From positions 36,156 to 100,155 of the forward strand of contig JAKQDQ010000122.1 in NCBI GenBank assembly GCA_029573725.1: a stretch of DNA of 64,000 nucleotides, read 5' to 3'. Positions 16,578-25,396 of the stretch are shown one piece after another. This DNA is from Verrucomicrobiota bacterium. GTDB lineage: Bacteria > Verrucomicrobiota > Verrucomicrobiia > Limisphaerales > JADLHS01. A program made the position numbers and the translations under genes. Each line of letters starts with the position of its first letter. The first letter of the stretch is position 1. The notes under the pieces are model-generated. The model saw nothing but the letters and a program-made list of their open reading frames with translations. It had not been told where the DNA came from and did no database searches.

Positions 16578-19500
16578 ATGACAGACGCCAATTCCCGGCG
16601 GGGTGCGCTCGGTGCCGCGACCGCTGCGGCCCGCAGCCAATCCGGATTCTGGGCGCTCATCGCCACACAATTTCAGGGCGCGTTCAGTGATAACGTGCTC
16701 AAAACCCTGGTCATCTTCATGATGCTCGGGGCCGGGCTGACGATGGCGGAGAAACACCGGCTCGGGGAACTGGTCGGCGCGCTTTTCTCGTTGCCGTTCA
16801 TTTTGTTCTCGATGGCGGGCGGCTTTCTGGCGGATCGCTACAGCAAGCGCCACATCATGATCGGGGTCAAAATTTTTGAAGTGGTAGTGATGTTGCTGGC
16901 GTTGGCCGGCTTTTTTTTCACCAGTCTGCCGGTGCTGCTTGCCTGCGTGTTTTTGATGGGAACGCACAGCGCGTTTTTCGGTCCCTCGAAATATGGGGCG
17001 CTGCCGGAATTGCTGCCGGAGCGGAAGTTGTCCTGGGGCAACGGCATTTTGGAACTGGGCACGTTTCTGGCCATCATTCTGGGCACGGTGACGGCGGCGT
17101 TGCTGGCGGAGCATTTCCGCGGCCGACACCTTTGGTCGGGCACCATTCTGGTGGCGTTGGCACTGGTGGGCTTGCTGACCAGTCTCGGCATCACGCGCGT
17201 TCCCGCCGCCAACCCGGCGAAAGGCTTCAAACTTAATCTGCTCAAGGAACTGTTCACCAGTTTGCAACAAGCGCGCGGGGACCGGTTGCTCAAGCTGGCG
17301 TTGCTGGGCAACACCTACTTTTTCTTTCTCGGCGCATTGTTGCAATTGAACCTGTTTTATTTTGGCGCGGAGGTGTTGGGCGTTTCCGAAACCAAGATCG
17401 GATTGTTGAACGTGGCGCTGGCCATCGGCATCGGGATCGGCAGCGTGACGGCGGGCTACCTTTCGGGCGGTAAGATTGAATACGGTTTGGTGCCGCTGGG
17501 GGCGTTGGGAATGTCCGTGACCTGCCTCGCGTTGCTCTTGGAAAGCCTGAGCCTTCCGGGCGTGCTGGCGGTGTTGGCCGGGCTGGGATTCTTCGGCGGC
17601 TTCTTCATCGTGCCGGTCACGGCGCTGTTGCAGCACCGGCCCGACAGCCGGCGCCGGGGCGAATTATTGGCGGCGGCCAATTTACTCTCCTTTATCGGCG
17701 TATTTGCGGCTTCGGCGGCGCATTACGCGCTCACCAGTTGGTTGCAATTAACGCCGCGCGGCATTTTTTTCGCGGGCGGAGTCATGACGCTGATCGGCGC
17801 CGGCCTGTCCTTCTGGCTGCTGCCGGATGCGTTCCTGCGGTTCCTCCTGTGGATGATTACGCACACGCTTTATCAGATCAAAGTTTTGGGACGCGAAAAT
17901 ATTCCGTCGAAAGGTGGCGCCTTGTTTGTCTGCAACCACCTCTCCCTGGCGGATGCCGTGTTGTTGCAGGCGGCGGTGGATCGTCCAATCCGGTTCATCA
18001 TGCTCAAGGCCATGTATGAGAAGGGCATCATCGGGTGGTGGGCGAGAATCACCGGCGCGATCCCCATTTCCTCGGAGCTGCGACCGCGCGAAATGATTCA
18101 TTCACTCCAGACCGCGAGCGCGGCGCTCAAGAACGGCGAAGTGGTCTGCATTTTTGCCGAAGGGCAGATTACGCGCATCGGTCAGATGTTACCGTTCCGA
18201 CGCGGATTTGAACGCATCATGAAAGGCGTGGACGCGCCGATCATTCCAGTGGGACTGGATGGCGTTTGGGGCAGCATCTTCAGTTTCGATCGGCGGCAGT
18301 TTCTCTGGAAAATCCCGCAGCGCATTCCGTATCCGATCACCGTTAATTTCGGTCCGGCACTGCCACCCACGACTTCGGCGGTTGCCGTCCGCCAAACCGT
18401 TCAAGAACTGCTGGCTGCGGCCTGGGAGCAACGCCGCCGCCGCCTGCGGCCGGTGCATCACGCGTTCGTGATCAGTGCGCGACGGCATCCCCGCCGCTTC
18501 GCCATGGTGGATGCTCAGAACCGGGCGCTGACGTTCAACGGCGCCCTGACGCGCAGCCTGTTGCTCGCTCGCCGCCTGCGCCAGATCTGGTCGGGACAGC
18601 GCATGGTCGGGCTGTTATTGCCGCCGAGCGTTGGGGGCGCACTGGCCAATTGGGCGGCTTTGTTTTGCGGCAAGGTGCCGGTAAATCTGAATTATACGTT
18701 GCCGCCCGAAGCCATCGCCTCGTGCGCGTCACAGTGCCAACTGCAAACCATTCTGACCTCGCGCGCGTTTTTGGAGAAAATGCCGCTGCCATTGCCCGGT
18801 AAAATTCTTTTTTTGGAAGACTTGATCGGCAGGAAGGAGGTCGCCCCATCACTGGGTGAAAAAATGGTGGCGTTGTTCCTGGCGCGTTGCGTGCCGGTTA
18901 AAGGGCTGGACCGGATTCTACGCGACCGGAGTTTCGTCGCCGGGCGCGCGCCGGCAGATGCGGATACTGCTGCAACGTCCGATCCGCTGGATCAGCTGGC
19001 GACGATTATTTTTTCAAGCGGGAGCACGGGCGCGCCCAAGGGGGTCATGCTGTCGCATTACAACATCGGCTCGAATATCGCGCAACTTGGGCAAGTCTTC
19101 GCCTTCGGTCGCAAAGACAAGGCGCTGGGGGTGCTGCCGTTTTTTCACTCATTCGGGTTCACTGGCACTTTGATGTTGCCCGGTGTGCTTGGCATCGGCG
19201 CGGTGTATCACGCCAGTCCGCTTGACGCCAAAACCATTGGCCATCTCGCGCAGACACATGAAATCACCTTTCTGCTGGCGACGCCGACGTTTCTGCAAAT
19301 TTATCTGCGCGGTTGCGCGGCGGAGCAATTGGGGAGCGTGCGTCTGGTTGCCGTTGGCGCGGAGAAGCTGTCCGATCGGCTGGCCACGGCGTTCGAGGAT
19401 CAGTTTGGGGTTCGTCCATTCGAGGCCTACGGCTGTACTGAATGTGCGCCTGCCGTCGCCGTGAATGCGCCGGATTTTCGCGCGGCGGGATTCCGGCAGG

Positions 19501-20096
19501 TGGGCGCAAAACGCGGCAAGATTGGTCATCCGTTGCCGGGGATTTGCGTGCGGATTGTTGACCCGATGAATCCTGATCCCGGGTCGCCGGTGGCCTTGGG
19601 GCAAAGCGGCTTGCTCCTGGTGCGCGGTCCGAATGTCATGCGCGGCTACTTGGGGCAGCCGGAGAAAGCGGCGGCCGTATTGCGCGAGGGTTGGTACGTC
19701 ACCGGCGACATCGCTGCGTTGGATGAGGACGGTTTTCTCCAAATCACGGATCGCCTGAGTCGCTTCAGCAAAATTGGCGGAGAAATGGTGCCGCACATCA
19801 AAGTCGAGGAAAAGCTGCACGAACTCGCCGGGATCGCCCATCAAGCATTTGTGGTGACCAGTGTCGCCGATGAAAGGAAAGGCGAGCGACTGGTGGTTTT
19901 ACACCGGTTGGAAACCAGTGAGCTGGAGGTGGTCCTGGGGAAGCTGGCGGCGAGCGATCTGCCCAATTTATGGAAACCGAAAGCGGAGGCCTTCCTGCCT
20001 GTGACCGCCTTTCCCTTGCTGGGCACGGGCAAACTGGATCTGCGGCAGGTGAAGATGCTGGCCACACAGTGGGCGGAGTCGGCCCCGGCCACCTGA
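16578..20096 (+). CDS. LplT-PlsC-acyl ligase fusion (lysophospholipid remodelling), 1172 aa
   Basis: Three domains in one chain. Residues about 20-420 form a 12-helix MFS transporter like LplT (FQGAFSDNVLKTLVIF, FLADRYSKRHIMIG). Residues about 425-620 are a PlsC/LPLAT acyltransferase with NHLSLAD (HX4D near 452) and FAEGQITR. Residues about 625-1172 are an AMP-forming acyl ligase with IFSSGSTGAPKGVM (P-loop near 812), YGCTECAP and WYVTGDIAALDEDGF. In E. coli LplT flips lysophosphatidylethanolamine inward and Aas (PlsC+ligase) re-acylates it with acyl-ACP; here both are one polypeptide. Lysophospholipid repair at the inner membrane is inferred from that parallel. Confidence 0.9.
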   Translation: MTDANSRRGALGAATAAARSQSGFWALIATQFQGAFSDNVLKTLVIFMMLGAGLTMAEKHRLGELVGALFSLPFILFSMAGGFLADRYSKRHIMIGVKIFEVVVMLLALAGFFFTSLPVLLACVFLMGTHSAFFGPSKYGALPELLPERKLSWGNGILELGTFLAIILGTVTAALLAEHFRGRHLWSGTILVALALVGLLTSLGITRVPAANPAKGFKLNLLKELFTSLQQARGDRLLKLALLGNTYFFFLGALLQLNLFYFGAEVLGVSETKIGLLNVALAIGIGIGSVTAGYLSGGKIEYGLVPLGALGMSVTCLALLLESLSLPGVLAVLAGLGFFGGFFIVPVTALLQHRPDSRRRGELLAAANLLSFIGVFAASAAHYALTSWLQLTPRGIFFAGGVMTLIGAGLSFWLLPDAFLRFLLWMITHTLYQIKVLGRENIPSKGGALFVCNHLSLADAVLLQAAVDRPIRFIMLKAMYEKGIIGWWARITGAIPISSELRPREMIHSLQTASAALKNGEVVCIFAEGQITRIGQMLPFRRGFERIMKGVDAPIIPVGLDGVWGSIFSFDRRQFLWKIPQRIPYPITVNFGPALPPTTSAVAVRQTVQELLAAAWEQRRRRLRPVHHAFVISARRHPRRFAMVDAQNRALTFNGALTRSLLLARRLRQIWSGQRMVGLLLPPSVGGALANWAALFCGKVPVNLNYTLPPEAIASCASQCQLQTILTSRAFLEKMPLPLPGKILFLEDLIGRKEVAPSLGEKMVALFLARCVPVKGLDRILRDRSFVAGRAPADADTAATSDPLDQLATIIFSSGSTGAPKGVMLSHYNIGSNIAQLGQVFAFGRKDKALGVLPFFHSFGFTGTLMLPGVLGIGAVYHASPLDAKTIGHLAQTHEITFLLATPTFLQIYLRGCAAEQLGSVRLVAVGAEKLSDRLATAFEDQFGVRPFEAYGCTECAPAVAVNAPDFRAAGFRQVGAKRGKIGHPLPGICVRIVDPMNPDPGSPVALGQSGLLLVRGPNVMRGYLGQPEKAAAVLREGWYVTGDIAALDEDGFLQITDRLSRFSKIGGEMVPHIKVEEKLHELAGIAHQAFVVTSVADERKGERLVVLHRLETSELEVVLGKLAASDLPNLWKPKAEAFLPVTAFPLLGTGKLDLRQVKMLATQWAESAPAT

Positions 20097-20369
20097 CGCA
20101 ACCGGGACGCTGAACACCGGAGTTCGTTGGCCGCGGCGCACCGCGAAACAACAGAACCGCGGAGCCGGGATTGGCCGGCATGGCGCTTCCGCATGCCCCT
20201 GGTGGGAGCGGCGACGAGTTTGGAGAAGCGGCCGGTTGCGCGTTTAATGATTCGGTGGGGCGTCGCCAGGGGCACACACACATGCCGGCTTTTGATGGGA
20301 TGACATCGCCCGAAACCACGCCACCGGGCCATTGGGCGCGCCCCGCATGGCTGCGGTAAAAACTTTTTC

Positions 20370-20397
20370 TTGAATTTCAGCGGCGAACCGATAGCAT
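20370..20397 (+). promoter_or_regulatory. Putative sigma70-type promoter
   Basis: TTGAAT and TAGCAT are separated by 16 bp. The expected transcript start is near 20404, only a few bases before an inverted repeat and about 120 nt before the start codon of the TSP3-repeat protein. Call rests on consensus similarity alone. Confidence 0.4.
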
Positions 20398-20407
20398 CTC
20401 CCGCAGT

Positions 20408-20458
20408 CCCAATACGTAACTCGAGACGGATAGCGAGTTCAGTATTGGGTGACCCAAT
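20408..20458 (+). promoter_or_regulatory. Inverted-repeat leader with two alternative hairpins
   Basis: CCCAATA-CGT-AACTCG (20408-20423) is complementary to CGAGTT-CAG-TATTGGG (20434-20449), giving a stem of 6 and 7 pairs around a 3x3 internal loop and a 10-nt loop. The same TATTGGG arm can instead pair with the following ACCCAAT (ATTGGGT-G-ACCCAAT, 20444-20458), so the two structures exclude each other in RNA, although the second has only a 1-nt centre and is easier to form as a DNA cruciform or protein site. It lies in the presumed 5' leader of the TSP3 gene. It could also be a mobile intergenic repeat. Confidence 0.5.
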
Positions 20459-20525
20459 GCTAACTCCTGAATACCCACAGCCTGTGAAAAGCAATTCATC
20501 TCAATCTGGTTTGCAGGTCACGGCG

Positions 20526-23141
20526 ATGCGTTGCCTGAGCCTGCCGTTCACGTTTACGACGCTGCTGATCGCCGCGTTGAGCCTGGCGTTGCCCAGTCTT
20601 GCCGACAATATTGCCGCCAAAGGCCATGGCATCATCGGCATCAAGCTGGGCATCGATTCCGCCCCGGGCAAATCCATGTACAGCGGCGGCATACCGCCCA
20701 ATATCAACGATGAGAATCCCTACTCGCGCGTGGACACGTTTAGTGCGCAGTGGGACAGCAAATTGGAAGATTGCAGCTTCGTCGGGGTGCTCTGGCCCAC
20801 GAAGCGTTACGAGGACATCGGGACGTTGACCTTGACCATGGCGTGCTTTGGCGACGGCGGCTGGTTTGGCGCGAACGGCGTGATGCCGCCGCCGGGCACT
20901 CCCTTTCCGCCGGCAATGCTGGCGGAACCGACCGTGCAGGTGACGACCAATGGCGGCGTCACATGGACCCCGGTGGCCGCAACCTCTGATTACACGAACA
21001 TCATGATCAACCACTACCCCGGCGGCCAGGGCGGCACCTTCAATCCCAACACGGTGGACATCACCTTTACGCTGACGACCCCGGCTTCGGCCGTTAATGG
21101 CGTGCGGCTCATCGGAACGCACGGAGGCACTGCTGACAAGAATGGATTTTTGGGCGTGTGGGAGCTCGGGGTGGACGCCACGTTTACCGACTCAGATTTC
21201 GACGGAATGCCCGATGCCTGGGAGCTGGCCCACGGTTTGCTCGTGGGAACGGATGACAGTCTGGCGGACCATGACCTGGATGGTCTGAATAATTATGACG
21301 AATATTTGCACGGCACGAATCCGGATGAACCCGATACTGATGGGGACGGTTACTCCGATGCCATTGAGGTGGCCGAGGGGTCGAACCCGACGGACCCCGG
21401 CAGTGTGCCGGGCGACCTGGCGCGATTCGGAACGGCCACCCTGGGCACGCAAAGTTCCGGGGGGGTGGACACGGAGTACTTTCACGTCGGAATCCAGGAG
21501 GACGTTACCGATGGGAACTTTTACACGGTTGTGGACAATTGGAATGGAGACCGGCCGACCCTCGCAGACCCGAAAAGTTATGTCGGCATCATCTGGTGGT
21601 CCGACTCGCCGACCAATCCGGTCCAGCGAGTTGAATTGGCCCTGGCGGCGTATGTTGATGGCGGATGGTTTGGCCCCAATGGGATCGGGCCGGCTCCGGG
21701 GCAACCCTTGCAACCAGCCCATTTGGTGTCGCCGGCGGTGGAAGTTTCGCAGGATTATGGCGCGACCTGGACCGCGGCTCCCGCCACCTCCGATTATCTG
21801 ACGCTGATGAAAGGACATCAGGTGGGTGGCAACGGCGTTCCTAATCCGCACTTTGCTCCCGTCTCCACATTTGTTCTGGACCCTCCGGCCACCAACATTA
21901 ACGCCATCCGCATCATTGGCAGTGAAGGCGGGGGCGCCTCCGGCGGCTTCCTGGCCGTGTCCGACCTGAAGGTCTTTGCGCGAACGGATGTGGATGAAGA
22001 TGGCATGGACGATGATTGGGAACGCAGACATGGCTTGATCGTCGGCGTCAAGGATGACCAGGGAGATCCCGACCTCGACGGCCTGAAGAACTTGTCCGAG
22101 TTCCAGTTGCTCACTGATCCCCATGACCCCGATACGGACGATGACGGATTAAATGATGGAGATGAAGTGAACGTTCATTTCACCAATCCGCTTTCGTCGG
22201 ACACCGACACGGACGGCCTGAGTGATGGCGAGGAAATTAACATTTACGGCACCAATCCCTTGAATGCCGACTCGGACGACGATGGTTTCAACGACGGACT
22301 GGAAGTCTCCCTGGAAAGTCACCCGCTGGATCCGGCCAGCACCCCGGATAATTTCGCCTTGCGCAATGATGCCAGCGGCCTTCTGGGTGTGGCGAATAAT
22401 ACGTCGGATCCCGGCACGCCCATCTTCAACGCTGGAAGTGCGAGGAACATTCACGACGGGGATGTGGCGACGCGGGTGGACAATTACAGCAATCTTCCGC
22501 AGCCCCTGGGGTATGTCGGCATCGCCTGGACCGCGCCCGTGACGAACCTGTTGACCCGTCTCCGACTGGATCAAGCCACCTTCTTCGATGGCGGCTGGTT
22601 TGGAGTGAGCGGGGTCGGGCCGGGCGCCGGCGGCGTCCTCTCCGCACCGACGTATCTGGGCACGGAGCCGCCCACGGTCCAGGTGACCACCGATGGGGTG
22701 ACCTGGACCACCATCGGCGTCACCTCCGATTATCTGACCGCGCTCGAAGGGCACGCGCTGCCGGCAATCGCGTTCGGGCCGCCCACGCGTGCGACGGCGA
22801 ATTTCGTGTTCAATACCCCGCAGGCCGGCCTCACCGGCGTACGCATCATTGGCGCCGAGGGAGGAACGGCGGATAACGGGTTTATTGGCGTCTTTGAACT
22901 CGCGGCCTTGACCAGCCGGCCGTCGCTGCCGGTTACCCTGCTCAACGCGGGAACGGACAGTGGGAATTTCCGTTTTGAATTCGACACCCAGACGGGCGGG
23001 ATTTATGAGGTTCAATATCGCACTTCGCTGACCAGCGGGAGCTGGCAGACCCTGACCACGATTAACGGAGACGGCACCCGCAAGGCCGTGACGGATGCCA
23101 TCACCGGCGAGACGCGTTTCTATCGCGTGGAAAGCAAGTGA
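20526..23141 (+). CDS. Secreted protein with thrombospondin type 3 repeats and three related beta modules, 871 aa
   Basis: A signal peptide (about 1-26, ending PSLA) leads to three copies of a ~190-residue module, each carrying YVGI/FVGV-x-W, DGGWFGxxG, VQVTT-G-TWT, TSDY and GVRIIGxxGGTA-NGF. Calcium-binding TSP3-type repeats (DSDFDGMPDAWEL, DTDGDGYSD, DTDTDGLSDGEE, DSDDDGFNDG) separate the modules. The C-terminus (YEVQYRTSLTSGSWQTL to FYRVESK) is the end domain common in verrucomicrobial secreted proteins. Probably a large extracellular calcium-stabilised surface or matrix protein; ligand unknown. Start at ATG 20526, which places the signal peptide first; an open frame reaching back to 20370 overlaps the hairpin leader and is unlikely to be translated. 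Confidence 0.82.
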   Translation: MRCLSLPFTFTTLLIAALSLALPSLADNIAAKGHGIIGIKLGIDSAPGKSMYSGGIPPNINDENPYSRVDTFSAQWDSKLEDCSFVGVLWPTKRYEDIGTLTLTMACFGDGGWFGANGVMPPPGTPFPPAMLAEPTVQVTTNGGVTWTPVAATSDYTNIMINHYPGGQGGTFNPNTVDITFTLTTPASAVNGVRLIGTHGGTADKNGFLGVWELGVDATFTDSDFDGMPDAWELAHGLLVGTDDSLADHDLDGLNNYDEYLHGTNPDEPDTDGDGYSDAIEVAEGSNPTDPGSVPGDLARFGTATLGTQSSGGVDTEYFHVGIQEDVTDGNFYTVVDNWNGDRPTLADPKSYVGIIWWSDSPTNPVQRVELALAAYVDGGWFGPNGIGPAPGQPLQPAHLVSPAVEVSQDYGATWTAAPATSDYLTLMKGHQVGGNGVPNPHFAPVSTFVLDPPATNINAIRIIGSEGGGASGGFLAVSDLKVFARTDVDEDGMDDDWERRHGLIVGVKDDQGDPDLDGLKNLSEFQLLTDPHDPDTDDDGLNDGDEVNVHFTNPLSSDTDTDGLSDGEEINIYGTNPLNADSDDDGFNDGLEVSLESHPLDPASTPDNFALRNDASGLLGVANNTSDPGTPIFNAGSARNIHDGDVATRVDNYSNLPQPLGYVGIAWTAPVTNLLTRLRLDQATFFDGGWFGVSGVGPGAGGVLSAPTYLGTEPPTVQVTTDGVTWTTIGVTSDYLTALEGHALPAIAFGPPTRATANFVFNTPQAGLTGVRIIGAEGGTADNGFIGVFELAALTSRPSLPVTLLNAGTDSGNFRFEFDTQTGGIYEVQYRTSLTSGSWQTLTTINGDGTRKAVTDAITGETRFYRVESK

Positions 23142-23166
23142 TGGAGTTGAAAGAAGAATTGGTGAA

Positions 23167-23192
23167 GCGGATGGCCCGGGAGGGCCATCCGC
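23167..23192 (+). terminator. Strong hairpin after the TSP3-repeat gene
   Basis: GCGGATGGCCC and GGGCCATCCGC form a perfect 11-bp stem around a GGGA loop, 26 bp after the stop codon. There is no T-run after it, so it may act as a barrier against 3' decay or as a U-less terminator. Confidence 0.55.
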
Positions 23193-23264
23193 TGTCTGGG
23201 GGGCGGCCGCCAAGCGGTTGGCGGAGCCGGCCGGCAACCACGTCAAACGGGGTCGCGATATAAT

Positions 23265-24180
23265 TTGAGCGCATCTTCCCCAGGCGCATTGGCCGGGCCG
23301 GCGCTCAGTTGGAAGGGCGGGGTTGGATTCAGCGCGCTGGCCGTTGCCTGTTTTCATGTGGCTTATACGCCCGCCGACGCGGGTTGGTTCAGTCTGGCCA
23401 TTTTGGGGTACGTGATGGCCCTGACCCAGCTGGCGCGCTTGCGCAGTACGCGACAGTCGTTCTATTTCGGATTGATGGCGGGGTTCGCCTGCGTGGCGCC
23501 GCAACTGGAGTGCTTCTGGCGGATCTTCGGCCCGGCTGCCGTTCCGCTCTGGTTCATTCTGGCGCTCTGGCTTGCGTTGTTTACAGCGCTGAGCCACATC
23601 GCGCGTTGCCGGCTGTGGCGGTTGGCGGGCTGCATGGCTGATCTCGTTTCTCTGGTGCGGCCTCGAGTATTTTCGCAGTGAACTTTACTTTCTAAAATTT
23701 TCCTGGCTTAACGTCGGTTATGCATTTGCTTCGCCACCACTGCTTTCACTCAATCGGCTCGGCATGTACGGCGTCGGATTTCTGGCGGCGCTGCCGGCCG
23801 CATTTTTTGTCGCGTTTCACCGGCGCCAAGCGCTGGTGTGGAGCGGCGTGACGGTGGCGGTGGCGCTGTTGCTGATCGTGCTCAAATCCTGCTCTCCTCC
23901 CACAACCCGTCTGCCGGCAATTCGCCTGGCCGGTTTGCCGTTGGAATACCCGAGTGAGTTGGAGCTGCTGCCCGCGCTCGCGAAGCTGGCCTCCACCAAC
24001 GCCACGTTTGACTTGCTGGTCCTGCCGGAAAACACCCTGGAAGGCGCGCCCGCCCGATCGCTGGCTGGCGTGGGGCAGCGTCGTGGTGACGGGCGGATTT
24101 GTGCTGGGCCTGCCCATCGCCCGCTGGCGCCGGCGGCCGGGAAGGCGCCCGGCCGAATCAAGCTCCGCGTCAAAATGACT
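23265..24180 (+). pseudogene. Decayed Lnt-like apolipoprotein N-acyltransferase gene
   Basis: The first frame (from about 23265) encodes hydrophobic helices including TRQSFYFGLMAGFACVAPQ, typical of the Lnt N-terminus. Near 23630 coding passes to another frame that reads AWLISFLWCGLEYFRSELYF and FSWLNVGYAFA, the conserved W-x-xx-EYxRS block of Lnt, then the start of the nitrilase domain with FDLLVLPENTLEG (the catalytic Glu region). Around 24050-24075 the frame shifts again (WLAWGSVVVTGGFVLG) and stops near 24180, so most of the roughly 250-residue catalytic domain is missing. At least two frameshifts plus a truncation make this nonfunctional unless the sequence is wrong. Confidence 0.75.
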
Positions 24181-24220
24181 TCCCCCGGTGACGTCGTCCG
24201 CCGAGCCGCGGGGGCGCGGG

Positions 24221-25282
24221 TCACTCCGAGTTGGGGTAGGACCCCAGCACCTTGACGTAACGGCATTGCTGCTCCAGTTGCGCCACGGCTTTGGCAACCC
24301 GCGGGTCCTGCGTGTGCCCGTCGCAATCGATGAAAAACAAATATTGCCAGGCTTTGCGCTTGCTCGGACGTGATTCAATCTTGGTCAGATTGATGCGGTG
24401 CCGTCGGAACGTGGCCAGCACCTGGTGCAGTGCGCCCACACGATCGTTCATGCTTACGATCAGGCTGGTGCGGTCCTTGCCGGTTGGCTGTCCGCATTGG
24501 CGGCCCAGCACCAGGAAGCGGGTGGCGTTGGCGGCGTTGTCCTGAATGTCCTGTTCGAGGATTTCCAGCCGATACTTCTGCGCGGCCAATAAGCCGCCGA
24601 TCGCCGCCGCGCCCTTCTCCCGGGCGGCCAGTTCGGCCGAGCGCGCATTGGAGGAGGTTTCAATCAGCTCCGCATGCGACAAATGGTTTTGAATCCAGCC
24701 GCGGCATTGGGCGAGCGATTGCGGGTGGACGTAAAGTTTTTTGATGCGCGGGCGGGACGTGTTGCTCATCAGGCATTGCTGCACCTTGAGCACAATTTGG
24801 GAGACGATCTTCAACTCGCTGTCCACGAACATGTCGAGCGTGTGGGTGACGACGCCTTCGGTGGAGTTTTCCACGGGGACCACACCATAATCAGCGCGGT
24901 TCTTTTCCACCTCCGTGAACACGTCGCCGATGGTGTTTTGGGCGGCGTAACGCAGGCTCGCGCCAAAGCGTTTGATGGCGGCTTGGTGGGTGAACGTCGC
25001 CTCGGGGCCGAGGTAGGCAATCGTGAGCGTTTTTTCCAGGGCCAGCGCGGCGGACATGACCTCGCGGTAGATGGCGCACAGCTGTTCGTCGGTGAGCGGG
25101 CCGGCGTTGGATTTGCAGATGCGCGCGAGCACCGCACGCTCGCGTGCGGGCGCATAAATTTCCTCACCGGCCTGCAGCTTGATGGCGCCAATGGCGAGCG
25201 CGTGTTGGGTGCGTTCGTTGATCAGCCGCACGATCTGCCCGTCCAATCGGTCAATGGCCTTCCGGTGTTCCGGGATGTTCAT
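24221..25282 (-). CDS. pheA: Bifunctional chorismate mutase / prephenate dehydratase (P-protein), 353 aa
   Basis: Makes phenylpyruvate from chorismate via prephenate in phenylalanine synthesis. An AroQ-type mutase helix bundle (about 1-85: IDRLDGQIVRLINERTQHA, EREV-like ARERAVLARI) is followed by a prephenate dehydratase domain (about 87-265: IAYLGPEATFTHQAA, VPVENSTEGVV, NATRFLVLG) and an ACT regulatory domain (about 275-353: SLIVSMNDRVGALHQVL, KIESRPSKRKAW). The TRF and ESRP motifs needed for catalysis and Phe binding are intact, so feedback inhibition by phenylalanine is expected. Start at ATG 25282, with ATG 25294 as an alternative; upstream open sequence is a shadow. Confidence 0.95.
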   Translation of the reverse strand: MNIPEHRKAIDRLDGQIVRLINERTQHALAIGAIKLQAGEEIYAPARERAVLARICKSNAGPLTDEQLCAIYREVMSAALALEKTLTIAYLGPEATFTHQAAIKRFGASLRYAAQNTIGDVFTEVEKNRADYGVVPVENSTEGVVTHTLDMFVDSELKIVSQIVLKVQQCLMSNTSRPRIKKLYVHPQSLAQCRGWIQNHLSHAELIETSSNARSAELAAREKGAAAIGGLLAAQKYRLEILEQDIQDNAANATRFLVLGRQCGQPTGKDRTSLIVSMNDRVGALHQVLATFRRHRINLTKIESRPSKRKAWQYLFFIDCDGHTQDPRVAKAVAQLEQQCRYVKVLGSYPNSE

Positions 25283-25396
25283 CGGGCGAAGCATACGGGG
25301 CGGGGCGGGGGAATTGGAGAAAAAACTTGCCGCCACCCGGTCGCGCGCGGATGCGGGAACGGTTGCGTTCTGCGGCGCTTCCCGCAAACTGACGGC

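Noticed and set aside
16329..17636. Minus-strand open frame, 435 codons
   Set aside because: Antisense to the MFS domain; composition (Gln/Arg/His) is that of a shadow, while the plus strand has clear transporter motifs.
20344..20520. Coding extension of the TSP3 protein back to 20370
   Set aside because: Would bury the signal peptide 52 residues inside and overlap a palindromic leader; ATG 20526 fits far better.
24674..25396. Upstream extension of the NDH-2 frame by 241 codons
   Set aside because: Lies entirely antisense to pheA; the FAD motif starts only at 25410, so GTG 25397 is the sensible start.
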